Notes: generated by a model not told the origin, from the letters alone. 64,000 nt of DNA from JABMQB01 sp963678235 (GCA_963678235.1 OY782766.1:1178001-1242000), one strand, 5' to 3'. Positions 9,091 to 17,992 are shown, numbered from the stretch's first letter. Program-made: numbers and translations.

Positions 9091-10020
9091 TTATTTTTCT
9101 GCTTTTGAGTTTTGAATTAAATTATTCAAAATACTTTCTTTTGCTTTAAAAATCGTGCCATGCTTATGCCCTTCCGGCAAACTAACCTGATCCGATATAT
9201 CAACAAATGTTTTAAAATCTGATGTTTTACTTGCTTCATACGTTTTTTTACGATAAGCATCATAATAGATCAGATAATCCTCTCCCACTTTTGCTACCGT
9301 GGGACCTTCGGTAAATTGTTCGGTAAAAGGTTCTGAAATATCGTGCCATGGACCAATAGGTGTCGCACCAAAAGCAACCATTATATTTCGCATTGGGCGG
9401 GTATTGTCTTTTAAAACCAACACATAATCATTGCTGGCGCGTTTCACGATTACACAATCAATTACACTAAAATTAGGATCGAGGAAAAGTTTTGTTTCCG
9501 TGAAGGTTTTAAAATCTTTGGTGGTTGTATAATACATACGATGGTTGTTTCGCTCTTCTTCAATTCCTTTTTCAAATTTGAAAGGGATTGTAGATGCCCA
9601 AATAATGATAAATTCATCTTTTTCATCGTCGTAAAACAGTTCGGGTGCCCAGACATTTACGGTAGAAGTGTCGAAAGCCATGGTTTCGATGTATTGTTGT
9701 TCCGACCAATTGATTAAATCGGTTGAGCTGGCGTAACCAAATCCGTAATCACCTCTCCATGAAGAGGTCCATACCATATGAAAAGTTCCATCTGGACCAA
9801 CAACCACTGATGGATCGCGCATTACTTTTTGGTTTCCTATTTCAGGCTTTAGCCACGAACCTCCCAAATCTTCCCAGTTATACCCATCGTAACTATATGC
9901 TAAATACAAGCCTTCATCGGCTGGTTCACGAAATGTGCTGAACAAATACACTTCTTTTTCCTGCGAACAGGAACAAAAAAGCATTACTGCTGCTACGAAT
10001 AAAAATACTCTTTGTATCAT
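9091..10020 (-). CDS. GH43-like five-bladed beta-propeller lipoprotein (probable alpha-L-arabinofuranosidase)
   Basis: A 309-residue protein with a lipobox ending at Cys18 (FCSCS). The three GH43 acidic residues can be placed: Asp69 in MRDPSVVV (base), Asp188 in VIDCVIVK (pKa modulator) and Glu238 in TEGPTV (acid). Blade repeats such as YSYDGYNWEDLG and SSTDLINWSE support the propeller. GH43 enzymes of this shape in RG-II loci remove arabinofuranose side groups; I recall a GH43 gene next to BT1020 in B. thetaiotaomicron. The gene ends 7 bases before the GH143-142-like gene. A 277-base gap separates it from the GH140 gene upstream, so it may also have its own promoter. Subfamily and linkage cannot be told by eye. 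Confidence 0.72.
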   Translation of the reverse strand: MIQRVFLFVAAVMLFCSCSQEKEVYLFSTFREPADEGLYLAYSYDGYNWEDLGGSWLKPEIGNQKVMRDPSVVVGPDGTFHMVWTSSWRGDYGFGYASSTDLINWSEQQYIETMAFDTSTVNVWAPELFYDDEKDEFIIIWASTIPFKFEKGIEEERNNHRMYYTTTKDFKTFTETKLFLDPNFSVIDCVIVKRASNDYVLVLKDNTRPMRNIMVAFGATPIGPWHDISEPFTEQFTEGPTVAKVGEDYLIYYDAYRKKTYEASKTSDFKTFVDISDQVSLPEGHKHGTIFKAKESILNNLIQNSKAEK

Positions 10021-10027
10021 TTTTATT

Positions 10028-10207
10028 TAGTTTCTATAAATTTTTATTTTTAAATAAAGTAGAATTGAGTACTGAGATTGAGTATTTAGAATTATTTTGA
10101 TTTTTCTCTCTACTCATTACTTAATACTTTTGTCTTCTTTGTTCATTATTTTTTTTAAATTTCATTCAATTTTAAACCTATGTACTTTCAGTGAATAGTT
10201 AGTCTAG
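10028..10207. repeat. Dispersed intergenic repeat, copy A
   Basis: This stretch matches 17993-18181 along most of its length: both start TAGTTTCTATAAATTTT, continue with GAGTACTGAGATT...GAGTATT and GAATTATTTTG, and end near TAGTTTAG/TAGTCTAG. Both copies lie directly beyond the stop of a minus-strand gene. Neither contains a convincing reading frame. Identity is clearly above chance, but I have not computed it. Confidence 0.6.
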
Positions 10208-10210
10208 TAA

Positions 10211-10279
10211 CTGCCACTTCGGATGGTGCCTCAAATCAAATATTAAGGTGTTTTGACCGAACCTCACTCGAAATGGCAG
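10211..10279. repeat. Palindrome-ended element between GH140 and GH43
   Basis: The ends CTGCCACTTCG (10211-10221) and CGAAATGGCAG (10269-10279) are inverted repeats matching at 10 of 11 positions, with 47 bases between them. It sits just beyond the GH140 stop (10298, minus strand). It could be a REP-like or very small non-autonomous mobile element, or an mRNA 3'-end structure. On the minus strand it is not followed by a T-run, so it is not a classical terminator. Confidence 0.5.
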
Positions 10280-10297
10280 ATTAATTATGCAATATTT

Positions 10298-11701
10298 TTA
10301 TTCAACTGAATCCAAGACAAGTACCCAATCGTTTCCTTCGCCAGCTTCACCCGGAGGATCGAACGACTTTTCGCCTTTATTCTCGAATTTTCCTATGGAT
10401 GTAAGCTCGCCATTTCTTGGATTAAACCAACTTGCACTTACTTCATCGCCGGAAATAATCCCCATATTTACGTTTATATCGGCGCCCAGGTAAGCATAAA
10501 TTAAGGCATAATTGTTTCCCCTTGTTGCAATTTGGTATTCGTATTTTTCTCCATTTTCCCCAGCTATTAATGATTGGTCGGGAACCCGGTCAAAATAAGA
10601 TTTGGATAGTATCAGGTCTTTTAAGTACTGCATTTGCCCGGCACCCGGCATATCCATTCCTTCTGTCCAATATTCCCTTGCCCCATAGGCAGCGGTTTTG
10701 TTTTCAGGTTTGTGCATTTGCATTACTGCATTATTTCCGTAAGTAAAGCCAAATGCGCCCGCAAAAACGGACCAATAAGCATATCTGCGTAAATCGTAAT
10801 CTTGCCAAAATGGTTCTGCGGGATCGTGCAAACCCTGAGGAATTCCTTCGTAAGAAGGTTCTCCGTCGATGGTAGGTTTGATAGGTACCATAGCTAAATC
10901 GTCCTGTACATATTTGTAGTTATCTTGTCCGTAAGCTTTTTCAGTATCATCCTGATCGTAACGACGGTGCCCAGATTGGAACATGTTAAAATCGAGCCAT
11001 GGCTCATTGTGGAACCAAATTGAAGATTGGGTCCTGCCAAATGGATGGAAGGTCACCAACTGCTCAGGGGAAGCTTTTTTCAGGTTGTTGCCAATAATAT
11101 TCCAGGTTGCTGTTGAATCACTTCCCTTAATATCTCCGCCATTTAGCCAAATAATATTTGAACGATGGGCATAACGCTCAGCAAGGAATGTTGAATATTT
11201 ATCAGCCTGTTCGCGACTAACGCCACCACTTTTTACATTCGATCCCCAAACCGGCACCAATGCCATATACATTCCTTTACTTTCAGCTAGGTTAATAATA
11301 TAATCAACATGGTCCCAAAAATCGTACTCCTCTTCATTTTCATAAGAATTACCAGGGGTAACATTTGGCTGGGCAACGTCCCCCTTTACAAAAGACGAAT
11401 CACCATAAAAGTTTTTAACCCTCAATCCGTGGGCAACCATTACCTGAATAACGTTAAATCCTTTCTCTGCCCTATTGTTTAGATATGTTTCAGCCTCTTC
11501 GCGGCTAAGCTTTGAAAATAACAACCAACCTGTATCACCAAGCCAAAAGAATGGATCACCATTTTCATCCATAAAGTAACGGTTGTTTTCAGAAACTTTT
11601 AAAAAAGGCAATGTGGAATCCTGATTTTCCACTTTAACAGTGCAAGCTCCAATGCTGATTAAAATCAGCAGCACGAATGAACAAACAAGAAAATTTTTCA
11701 T
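10298..11701 (-). CDS. GH140-like apiosidase lipoprotein (DUF4038)
   Basis: A 467-residue lipoprotein (lipobox ends at Cys20). The N-terminal part carries the DUF4038 signature YFMDENGDPFFWLGDTGW, followed by a TIM barrel; NIIWLNGGD places a candidate catalytic acid at Asp190 and TIDGEPSYE a candidate nucleophile at Glu281 or Glu285. The last about 90 residues resemble the small beta domain (PF12904 type) that accompanies DUF4038. This architecture is GH140, whose founding member BT1012 cleaves the bond between apiose and backbone galacturonic acid in RG-II side chains A and B. No other plant polymer in this context needs an apiosidase, so the gene is one of the best pointers to RG-II as substrate. 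It follows the DUF6298 gene by 31 bases. Confidence 0.83.
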   Translation of the reverse strand: MKNFLVCSFVLLILISIGACTVKVENQDSTLPFLKVSENNRYFMDENGDPFFWLGDTGWLLFSKLSREEAETYLNNRAEKGFNVIQVMVAHGLRVKNFYGDSSFVKGDVAQPNVTPGNSYENEEEYDFWDHVDYIINLAESKGMYMALVPVWGSNVKSGGVSREQADKYSTFLAERYAHRSNIIWLNGGDIKGSDSTATWNIIGNNLKKASPEQLVTFHPFGRTQSSIWFHNEPWLDFNMFQSGHRRYDQDDTEKAYGQDNYKYVQDDLAMVPIKPTIDGEPSYEGIPQGLHDPAEPFWQDYDLRRYAYWSVFAGAFGFTYGNNAVMQMHKPENKTAAYGAREYWTEGMDMPGAGQMQYLKDLILSKSYFDRVPDQSLIAGENGEKYEYQIATRGNNYALIYAYLGADINVNMGIISGDEVSASWFNPRNGELTSIGKFENKGEKSFDPPGEAGEGNDWVLVLDSVE

Positions 11702-11732
11702 TTTAGAAATTGTCTTTAGAATATTTAATTAA

Positions 11733-14700
11733 TTATATTTTTTTCAGCCAAACAATGGAGTCTCCTCCAGATTTTAAGGTTATTTGCGTTTTTTCACCAC
11801 CCTTTATAATGGTTTCATGTGTGGCAACTAACTTTCCAAGAGGATTTATTTCGGCAAGTTCAAATTTACCACTTATCTTTTCTAAATCAATATCCAAATT
11901 AGAATTTTCCCTGCAATAATAAATGCGCTCACCTTTATTGTTCTCCAATATCCATACACTTTCCGCATTGCTTTTTACAGGTCTCATACTTGAAGCATTT
12001 TCCAAAAATCCTTCCACCTCAATATTTGGAAGTGGAGCCAGTGACCCACCTGCCATAAATACACCCCACGCCAGGCTTCTCGCTTGTGTTTCAGAATATA
12101 TCACAGCTTTACCAGGAAACTTTTCTGTGTAACATAATACATCTGTGTAAACCTGTTCTATGGAACGGCTTCCTGGGGCACTCTGTCTTTTATGTTGTCG
12201 CATTGCTAAATTTTGTCCTCCCTTAGGTGCGAATAGTGAACCATCTTTGCGAGAACTCCAATAACGAATATCAATAACATCGATGTATTTAGATCGAACA
12301 GGATCTTCCAGTATTGCATCTTGCACATCTTTAGTAGCACTTAAACCAATAATTGGATCATACCCTGTTTCTTCCTGCCATTCTTTAATTACATCAATCC
12401 AGAATTGAACGAAATGAAGCGGTCCGGTATATTCCTCGCTGGTTAACTGAATCACATTGCTGTTGTTTTTAAAATTCTCCAGACATTGCCTGATGTATAA
12501 ACGGTGCAATTCCCTTCTGACCGGATGGGTTACATCGTAAAAATGATCGGCGATAAAAATACGCTTATCACCTGCAAAAGGCGGCGGTTCCGGGAATCCT
12601 GTATTATTAATGTTGTTTACAGTACGCCAAGGAGAGTCAACCCAATGTGCACCAGCTTCGAGAATATTGTGCTGGAAATAGTTTTGATGGATCAGAACCA
12701 GGTTTTTCTCATCGGCTAAATCAGCAAATTTTTTCAATCGGTTCCAATACCATGAATTGTATTTTGTTAAATCGTATTTACTTAAACCATCCCATGCCAG
12801 TTCTTTTCCGCTTCTGGCAAATGGGAGTTCATAAAAAGGAGCCCATGCATCTCCGTCCATTCGGCGAATCCGTTCATGGTCGTCACGGCGCCGGTCGTAC
12901 CATAATGCATAATGTTGTTCCATTGCAACAACACCGAATTGTAGCATCATATTGGTGACATCCTCAAGATTATCCGTAAAACCATGGCCTTCACGCCCTG
13001 GTACGTATCGCGTAATTGCTGGTTTTGCCCTTCCAATTCCTCTTGGGCGAATACTACCACTCCACCAGGGAACTTTGAAACGACTTCCGGTAAGGATTGT
13101 TTGGTTACATGCTAACCAACCATTTTCAAGGTTCATTGGTTGAATATCTTTCCTCTCTTTGGCTTCACTATTAAAATCTAGTATATCTACTACAATTGCA
13201 TTATTTGATTCCAGTGAAATTGGATTAGCCTCAATTTTTTCATCGATGAACTCCAATAAGGTTTGTGGAGAAACCAATAATTCTTTTGCCAATTCAGCGG
13301 CAAGTTCAACTGAAGGACTGGATGTCGGATTAGTGGAAATTACCTGAACCGGCTTTACAGGAATTGCATCTTTGCCTATCCTGTCGGTTAGTTGGGCATA
13401 AAAAAGACTGCGTGGACGAATGTGGTTATTCGAGTTGTTCCAATAGCCATCGCCTGCAAATTGAGCCCAAATACCAAATGCCCAGTTTTGTGCACCAGGT
13501 GGTTTTTGGCATTCCACTTTTGCAGCAGTACATTGCCATAACACGGAATTAGCTGCAGTCCAACCAGCTCCATGACCATCCTGACCACGATTTGCGTAGC
13601 TCAGTTTATGTCCATCGATATTCACGATATCAAAAAGATTTCCTGAAGACCAGCAATCCATTGCTCCGCTAAAACTTGTGGAAGAATAGGACTCACATTG
13701 GACGAATGCATTGGGACCAGGAGCACGTTCACCGACACCAAAATCGTGGTATCCATACTCGGAATATAAACGTTGAAATAAGGTTTGTTGACCCGAAGTA
13801 AAAAAAGTATTTCTTCTAAATTCTGCAATTTCTGAAATTGGCTCAAACGACTTACAATCTTCAACAGTTACCCTGGATGCCGTTTCGTAGAGCGCCACTG
13901 CTGATCCGGCAAAGTTTTTAAAGGTCATTTGCCGAACCCAGGCATCCCGAACATTTTCCATAGTTATTGCCATCCAGCAATGATCTTCATCCTTTATATT
14001 TTCTGAATTGTAAGCAGAAATTAAATTTAGGTTTTCTATTCCAATGTTTTTAATGCGGTCTTCCCATTTGTATTTTGAAATAAATCCGCCACCATATTTT
14101 TGTTCTAAGGCTGTAGTGAGGGGAACGTCTATTGTAATAGTATTGCCTTCGATGGCAGTAATTGTTCTATCCCAAACAATATGGAGATTACTGGTTTGCC
14201 ACATTAACCAATCGGACTTCCCTCCAAAAGTATTCATTTTGAGTAAATCAATCCAGTCTTGCGTAGAAGGACGACGAATGAATATTTGATCCCCGATCTT
14301 CAAGTCAAAAATATCTTTAACCGAAAATGAAGTTGCATTTACCGGAACATATTCATCTGTTATTTCCAACACTTCACCTATTTCCTGTACAGGCAAGCCT
14401 GAAACTTTAATTAGTGTTTCCCGGCTTGTGCCATCTGTAATTATTGTGGTCCCATTTTCTGAAGCCCCACTACCTCGCAATACAACTCCTGAACGCTCTA
14501 TCTTAATGCGTCCTTTTAGATTATAAACTCCTTTTTCAAGCAGCACAGCGCCTCTGAACCCATTTTCATCGACTGGCAAAGAAGATACATAATCAATGGC
14601 TTTTTGCACTCTTTCTGTTTGATCACCGTTTTTTACAGGAACAACAACTTTAACCGGAACATGCGGAATGAATTTGTTCGATGCTTTATATCCACAATAA

Positions 14701-14912
14701 GAAAAATCAGGAATGCGATTTCCTAACTCATCAGGGTGGTAAACCAATTTTCCTTCCACCCCCTGCCTTACAGGTACAGGAATGCTATCTTTTTTAGGCG
14801 CACAAAGCGAAAGTAATATAAATGCCAGAAAAGCTACTGTGAGAACCCGAATTAACAATCGAATTTCTTCGAGACGTAGCTTATTCTTAGCCATTGATAT
14901 GAGTTGATTCAT
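11733..14912 (-). CDS. DUF6298-like bimodular secreted protein: beta-helix plus TIM-barrel-like module
   Basis: A 1059-residue exported protein; the hydrophobic segment ends LLSLC (Cys37), so it may be a lipoprotein. A second possible start is at 14894. Residues about 85-530 look like a right-handed parallel beta-helix (FRGAVLLEKGVYNLKGRI, GSGVV-type strands, repeated V/I-x-N/D turns). Residues about 570-970 look like a glycosidase-type TIM barrel (WLACNQTILTG, WYWNRLKKFADLADEKNLVLIHQNYFQHN, IQLTSEEYTGP, KAVIYSETQARS), and the last about 80 a small beta domain. I recognise the C-terminal part as DUF6298, with no function known to me. Candidate acidic residues are in LTSEEY and YSETQ. Placement between DUF3826 and GH140 in the RG-II operon suggests a pectic glycosidase or lyase. 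Confidence 0.6.
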   Translation of the reverse strand: MNQLISMAKNKLRLEEIRLLIRVLTVAFLAFILLSLCAPKKDSIPVPVRQGVEGKLVYHPDELGNRIPDFSYCGYKASNKFIPHVPVKVVVPVKNGDQTERVQKAIDYVSSLPVDENGFRGAVLLEKGVYNLKGRIKIERSGVVLRGSGASENGTTIITDGTSRETLIKVSGLPVQEIGEVLEITDEYVPVNATSFSVKDIFDLKIGDQIFIRRPSTQDWIDLLKMNTFGGKSDWLMWQTSNLHIVWDRTITAIEGNTITIDVPLTTALEQKYGGGFISKYKWEDRIKNIGIENLNLISAYNSENIKDEDHCWMAITMENVRDAWVRQMTFKNFAGSAVALYETASRVTVEDCKSFEPISEIAEFRRNTFFTSGQQTLFQRLYSEYGYHDFGVGERAPGPNAFVQCESYSSTSFSGAMDCWSSGNLFDIVNIDGHKLSYANRGQDGHGAGWTAANSVLWQCTAAKVECQKPPGAQNWAFGIWAQFAGDGYWNNSNNHIRPRSLFYAQLTDRIGKDAIPVKPVQVISTNPTSSPSVELAAELAKELLVSPQTLLEFIDEKIEANPISLESNNAIVVDILDFNSEAKERKDIQPMNLENGWLACNQTILTGSRFKVPWWSGSIRPRGIGRAKPAITRYVPGREGHGFTDNLEDVTNMMLQFGVVAMEQHYALWYDRRRDDHERIRRMDGDAWAPFYELPFARSGKELAWDGLSKYDLTKYNSWYWNRLKKFADLADEKNLVLIHQNYFQHNILEAGAHWVDSPWRTVNNINNTGFPEPPPFAGDKRIFIADHFYDVTHPVRRELHRLYIRQCLENFKNNSNVIQLTSEEYTGPLHFVQFWIDVIKEWQEETGYDPIIGLSATKDVQDAILEDPVRSKYIDVIDIRYWSSRKDGSLFAPKGGQNLAMRQHKRQSAPGSRSIEQVYTDVLCYTEKFPGKAVIYSETQARSLAWGVFMAGGSLAPLPNIEVEGFLENASSMRPVKSNAESVWILENNKGERIYYCRENSNLDIDLEKISGKFELAEINPLGKLVATHETIIKGGEKTQITLKSGGDSIVWLKKI

Positions 14913-14945
14913 AGCTAAATTAATTTATTAAATGTAATTAAGCGC

Positions 14946-15611
14946 TTATTTGTTTGCCTTAATCCTTTCATTCCATTTTTCTCTTTCCTCGGTCAGGTTA
15001 TAGCCTCTTTTCGAAAGATAGTTATTTATTTTGCCTTTGTATTTTCCAAACCATCCATGTTTCTCTTTTGACGATCCACCATCGATTGCGTGTTCGCGCG
15101 CTTCAACCAACCAAATTGATATCTGTTCTTTTTCTTCTTCGGTTAAACTTGGAATCATTTCACAGAAGGCTACATAAGTTAAATTTAACACATTGTATGT
15201 TAAGCCATCCTTCACTTCGTCAATTTGTTCTTCTGTAATTATTTGTTTTAATTGTGCATAAAACGCAAAATGATGGTCGCGTATTTTGATTTCCTGCTCT
15301 AATTTACGAAGATCAATTTTAGCATTACAAAGTTCCTTATTTTCGTCATATTCTTCCCTGATTTTGGCAACATCGGCATCCCTTGCTTCTTGCGCATCAT
15401 TAAGGAAACGATAGTGTTCAACAATAATATCGCGGACTTTTAACTTTGTATTTTCCGAATCAAAATCCATAGAATTTACGATTTTATCTGCACGCCCGGT
15501 TATTACTTTGGTATATTCATCAACAACTTCTTCTTTTGGTTGCGCACAAGCGACAAAGTTTACAAATACAATTATTAACAGCATAAAAATGCTTGTAGAT
15601 GGTTTATTCAT
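14946..15611 (-). CDS. DUF3826 lipoprotein
   Basis: I choose the ATG at 15611 (221 residues), because the peptide then starts MNKPSTSIFMLLIIVFVNFVACAQ, a good lipoprotein signal with Cys22; the upstream ATG at 15644 adds 11 charged residues. The rest is mostly helical and highly charged. It aligns with the C-terminal 190 residues of the CE19-like protein at 2453-4411 (motifs RADKIVNSMDF, ITEEQIDEVKDGLTYNV, MIPSLTEEEKEQISIWLVEAREHAID, and a closing KWNERIKANK). The family is DUF3826. Its role is unknown to me; occurrence both alone and fused to an esterase suggests a binding or scaffolding part used in the periplasm during RG-II breakdown. It is followed at 34 bases by the DUF6298 gene. Confidence 0.72.
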   Translation of the reverse strand: MNKPSTSIFMLLIIVFVNFVACAQPKEEVVDEYTKVITGRADKIVNSMDFDSENTKLKVRDIIVEHYRFLNDAQEARDADVAKIREEYDENKELCNAKIDLRKLEQEIKIRDHHFAFYAQLKQIITEEQIDEVKDGLTYNVLNLTYVAFCEMIPSLTEEEKEQISIWLVEAREHAIDGGSSKEKHGWFGKYKGKINNYLSKRGYNLTEEREKWNERIKANK

Positions 15612-15703
15612 TCTTTTCAACTCTTTAGTTTTATGTTCATGCAACTAAAATGCAGTTGCTTAAATTTATAAATCAGACACTCAATTAATCTTTAATAAGT
15701 ACT

Positions 15704-15739
15704 AAGAAATGGGCAAATAATTTTTATTACCCATTTCTT
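15704..15739. other. Stem-loop between PL1 and DUF3826 genes
   Basis: AAGAAATGGG (15704-15713) and CCCATTTCTT (15730-15739) form a perfect 10-bp stem with a 16-base loop, flanked by imperfect AAGTAC/GTACTT arms. It lies in the 180-base gap after the first operon gene. No T-run follows it on the minus strand, so partial termination or mRNA stabilisation of the PL1 message is more likely than full termination. Confidence 0.5.
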
Positions 15740-15791
15740 ATTTTCGTACTTAATCTCAATATGAAAGTTACTAAAATCGAACTCAATATTT

Positions 15792-17471
15792 TTATTTCAC
15801 AAGAGTATCGTGGTTGTTTTCCAGGTTTTTCCAATCCACTTTTTTAGTTGGATCGATCCCGTTAATATATTTTTCAATATTTGTATATCCATCACCGTTA
15901 CAGTCAAAAGATGCATCTTTTGGATTGTTTGGATTTAATCCTAAATGGGCATATTTCTTTTCCCAATCATCAGGCATACCATCTTTGTCTGAATCCACAT
16001 AAGGCGTTCCTTTGTATTCAGGGTAACCACCAACCTGGCTAATATCAGTGATAATCCCGTTTTTATAAGAATCTTCCGGCAAACGACGGTGCTCGAATTT
16101 TGGGACGTCAGTTAAATCAACGTTTTCAGCATATTCAGGAACTCCTGTTTTTACGGTACGGCTAATTCTTTGATCAACAGCATCACGTTTTGGAAATAAT
16201 GCCCCTGCATTTTTCAATACAAAATCAAATGCTTCTTCGGCAGGAAGAATAGTCATATATGGCATTGGTGCAGGTTTATCGCTCCTAATATATTTGGTAA
16301 ATTCACCAGCATCTTCCATATCCTCAATCTGAACACCACCATTCCAATTGTCTTTAGTAACCCTTTCATTGCCTTCAACAATATTTCCACTAACATAAAC
16401 AGAACCATACACTTTGCGTCCGTTCATTATTTTCCTTGATTCTGGTTTTAAAATTCGATGACTAACTGCCTTATTCAAAGGTGTTAACGGACCGGGCTTG
16501 TAATAATTATTAATAAGGTTGTACCTTGCAGTATGGTCACCTCCGTCAACTGAGCGGTGAACCCAGTTAAATATAACATTGTTGGTAAAATTAAAAATCC
16601 CGTTCCATCCTATTGAGGGATTTCTTCCGGCATTATTTGCCCAAAGGTTTCGAATAAACGAACAATTTTCTCCCCCCAAAGTACTCCCAAAAGCATGATT
16701 CCATGTGTCAAGGGCTTCTGAAAAAATGGAGTTTTGAATGGTGATATTTACTGTTCCCATCTTTTCTGCACTTTTTCTGGGATCGGAATTGTACATGTGA
16801 CGGTACATCGACATGTTTTCATCCAGGCCCCAACTTGCTGAAATATGGTCGAGCATAATGTTGCCAATTGGATTTCCACCAATGGCATCGTCACGGCGTC
16901 CAACTCCTGTTTCACCCCTTCGAAAACGCATGTGGCGGATAATTACATCATGTGTATCAACCCAAAATGTTTCGCCAGCTATGCAAATTCCATCTCCAGG
17001 AGCAGTTTGTCCGGCAATTGTAATGTATGGTGCTTTAACTGATATCGGAGATTTTAATCGAATAATACCAGAAACGTTAAATACAACAATTCTTGCACCT
17101 CCCATTTCGCAAGCTTCCCTTAAAGTTCCGGGACCATCATCTTCTAAGCTGGTAACAGTAATAACTTTTCCGCCACGTCCACCAAAAGTGTACATACCGC
17201 CACCTTCAGCACCCGGGAAAGCGGGAATTTCGGCCTGAGGTAAATCGTAAGGCCGTTTTGCCCATGGAATATATGGTTTCCCTTCTGCAGCTTCTTTTTC
17301 AATTATTGGCAATGCTTTCTCCCATGCAGCATTTGAACGTTCTCTGGCTGCTTGCATTAACTCACCTGCTTTTTGTTTTACATCATCCGGCACTTTAGGA
17401 TATTGAGCAAATCCTGTGATACAGAAGAAAAATGTCACTAGTAATAATCCTGTGATTTTTAAATGTTTCAT
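15792..17471 (-). CDS. PL1 pectate lyase, first gene of the RG-II operon
   Basis: The start at 17471 gives MKHLKITGLLLVTFFFCITGFAQ, a standard signal peptide; the ATG at 17501 only adds 10 residues. After a charged helix (about 25-75) comes the PL1 beta-helix: FPGAEGGGMYTFGGRGGKV, TIAGQTAPGDGICI, IIRHMRFRRGE, IMLDHISASWGLDE, and later NNVIFNWVHRS. The LDHISASWG and RFRRG motifs are those of PL1 calcium-dependent pectate lyases, which cut polygalacturonate by beta-elimination. The C-terminal segment DSDKDGMPDDWEKKYAHLGLNP carries calcium-binding-loop-like Asp repeats; unlike the lyases at 25797-29365 it has no T9SS tail. The last 60 residues are closely copied in the decayed fragment at 24028-24314. 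Expression is probably controlled by the LacI-type operators at 17773-17853. Confidence 0.9.
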   Translation of the reverse strand: MKHLKITGLLLVTFFFCITGFAQYPKVPDDVKQKAGELMQAARERSNAAWEKALPIIEKEAAEGKPYIPWAKRPYDLPQAEIPAFPGAEGGGMYTFGGRGGKVITVTSLEDDGPGTLREACEMGGARIVVFNVSGIIRLKSPISVKAPYITIAGQTAPGDGICIAGETFWVDTHDVIIRHMRFRRGETGVGRRDDAIGGNPIGNIMLDHISASWGLDENMSMYRHMYNSDPRKSAEKMGTVNITIQNSIFSEALDTWNHAFGSTLGGENCSFIRNLWANNAGRNPSIGWNGIFNFTNNVIFNWVHRSVDGGDHTARYNLINNYYKPGPLTPLNKAVSHRILKPESRKIMNGRKVYGSVYVSGNIVEGNERVTKDNWNGGVQIEDMEDAGEFTKYIRSDKPAPMPYMTILPAEEAFDFVLKNAGALFPKRDAVDQRISRTVKTGVPEYAENVDLTDVPKFEHRRLPEDSYKNGIITDISQVGGYPEYKGTPYVDSDKDGMPDDWEKKYAHLGLNPNNPKDASFDCNGDGYTNIEKYINGIDPTKKVDWKNLENNHDTLVK

Positions 17472-17607
17472 GATAATTTGATTATTTTTTAGATATATCA
17501 ATAAATTTTACTTATTAAGTTTAGCCTTAATTTAAGTTTAGGTTTATGTAAAAAATAATTGATTAAAACTGAATTGCTATCCTCCAAGTGAATCATATTA
17601 TATACCA

Positions 17608-17640
17608 CAAACATATTTTTTGAAACAAATACGAATCAAA
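17608..17640 (-). promoter_or_regulatory. Candidate housekeeping promoter of the RG-II operon
   Basis: On the minus strand, TTTG (17637-17640) is followed after exactly 21 bases by TATGTTTG (17608-17615). This fits the Bacteroidota consensus TTTG-N19-21-TAnnTTTG at every fixed position. Transcription would start near 17601, giving a leader of about 130 bases before the PL1 start codon. The two operators at 17773-17853 would then lie upstream of the promoter. Confidence 0.55.
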
Positions 17641-17772
17641 TTAATTTCAGGTTATATTTTACGAAAAGTGGATTTTTACTCAGGTTCACAGTTTTATATC
17701 AATTAGTAATGTTATTTAGCCAATATTTTGTTTGTAAAAATATAAAAAATAATGTAATAAAATGTCACAAAC

Positions 17773-17786
17773 TGTAATCGTTTACA
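17773..17786. promoter_or_regulatory. LacI-type operator O1
   Basis: TGTAATCGTTTACA, a near-palindrome around a central CG, the form typical of LacI-family operators. Identical in sequence to the site at 43017-43030. Its partner O2 is 67 bp away, centre to centre. It is in the 716-base region upstream of the RG-II operon; apart from the operators, the candidate promoter and repeat copy B, I see nothing else there. Confidence 0.75.
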
Positions 17787-17839
17787 TTATTAAATCCAAT
17801 TAAAACGGGTTATTTGTGCGCAATTTAAAACTTGCAAAA

Positions 17840-17853
17840 TGTAAACGTTTTAC
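17840..17853. promoter_or_regulatory. LacI-type operator O2
   Basis: TGTAAACGTTTTAC, centred 67 bp from O1. On the minus strand, TAAATTTA (17858-17865), one base off the TAnnTTTG box, lies just upstream of it. Confidence 0.72.
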
Positions 17854-17992
17854 TTTTTAAATTTATGTTTCCTGAAAAAGAACAATAAATCTCTTTGACT
17901 TTTAAGTAACAAGGAAGTTTAACAGTAGTAGGTATATTATTATTTTCAAGTGAATGGTTAATACCTCCGAATTGTATTTGGAGCAGTTACCT

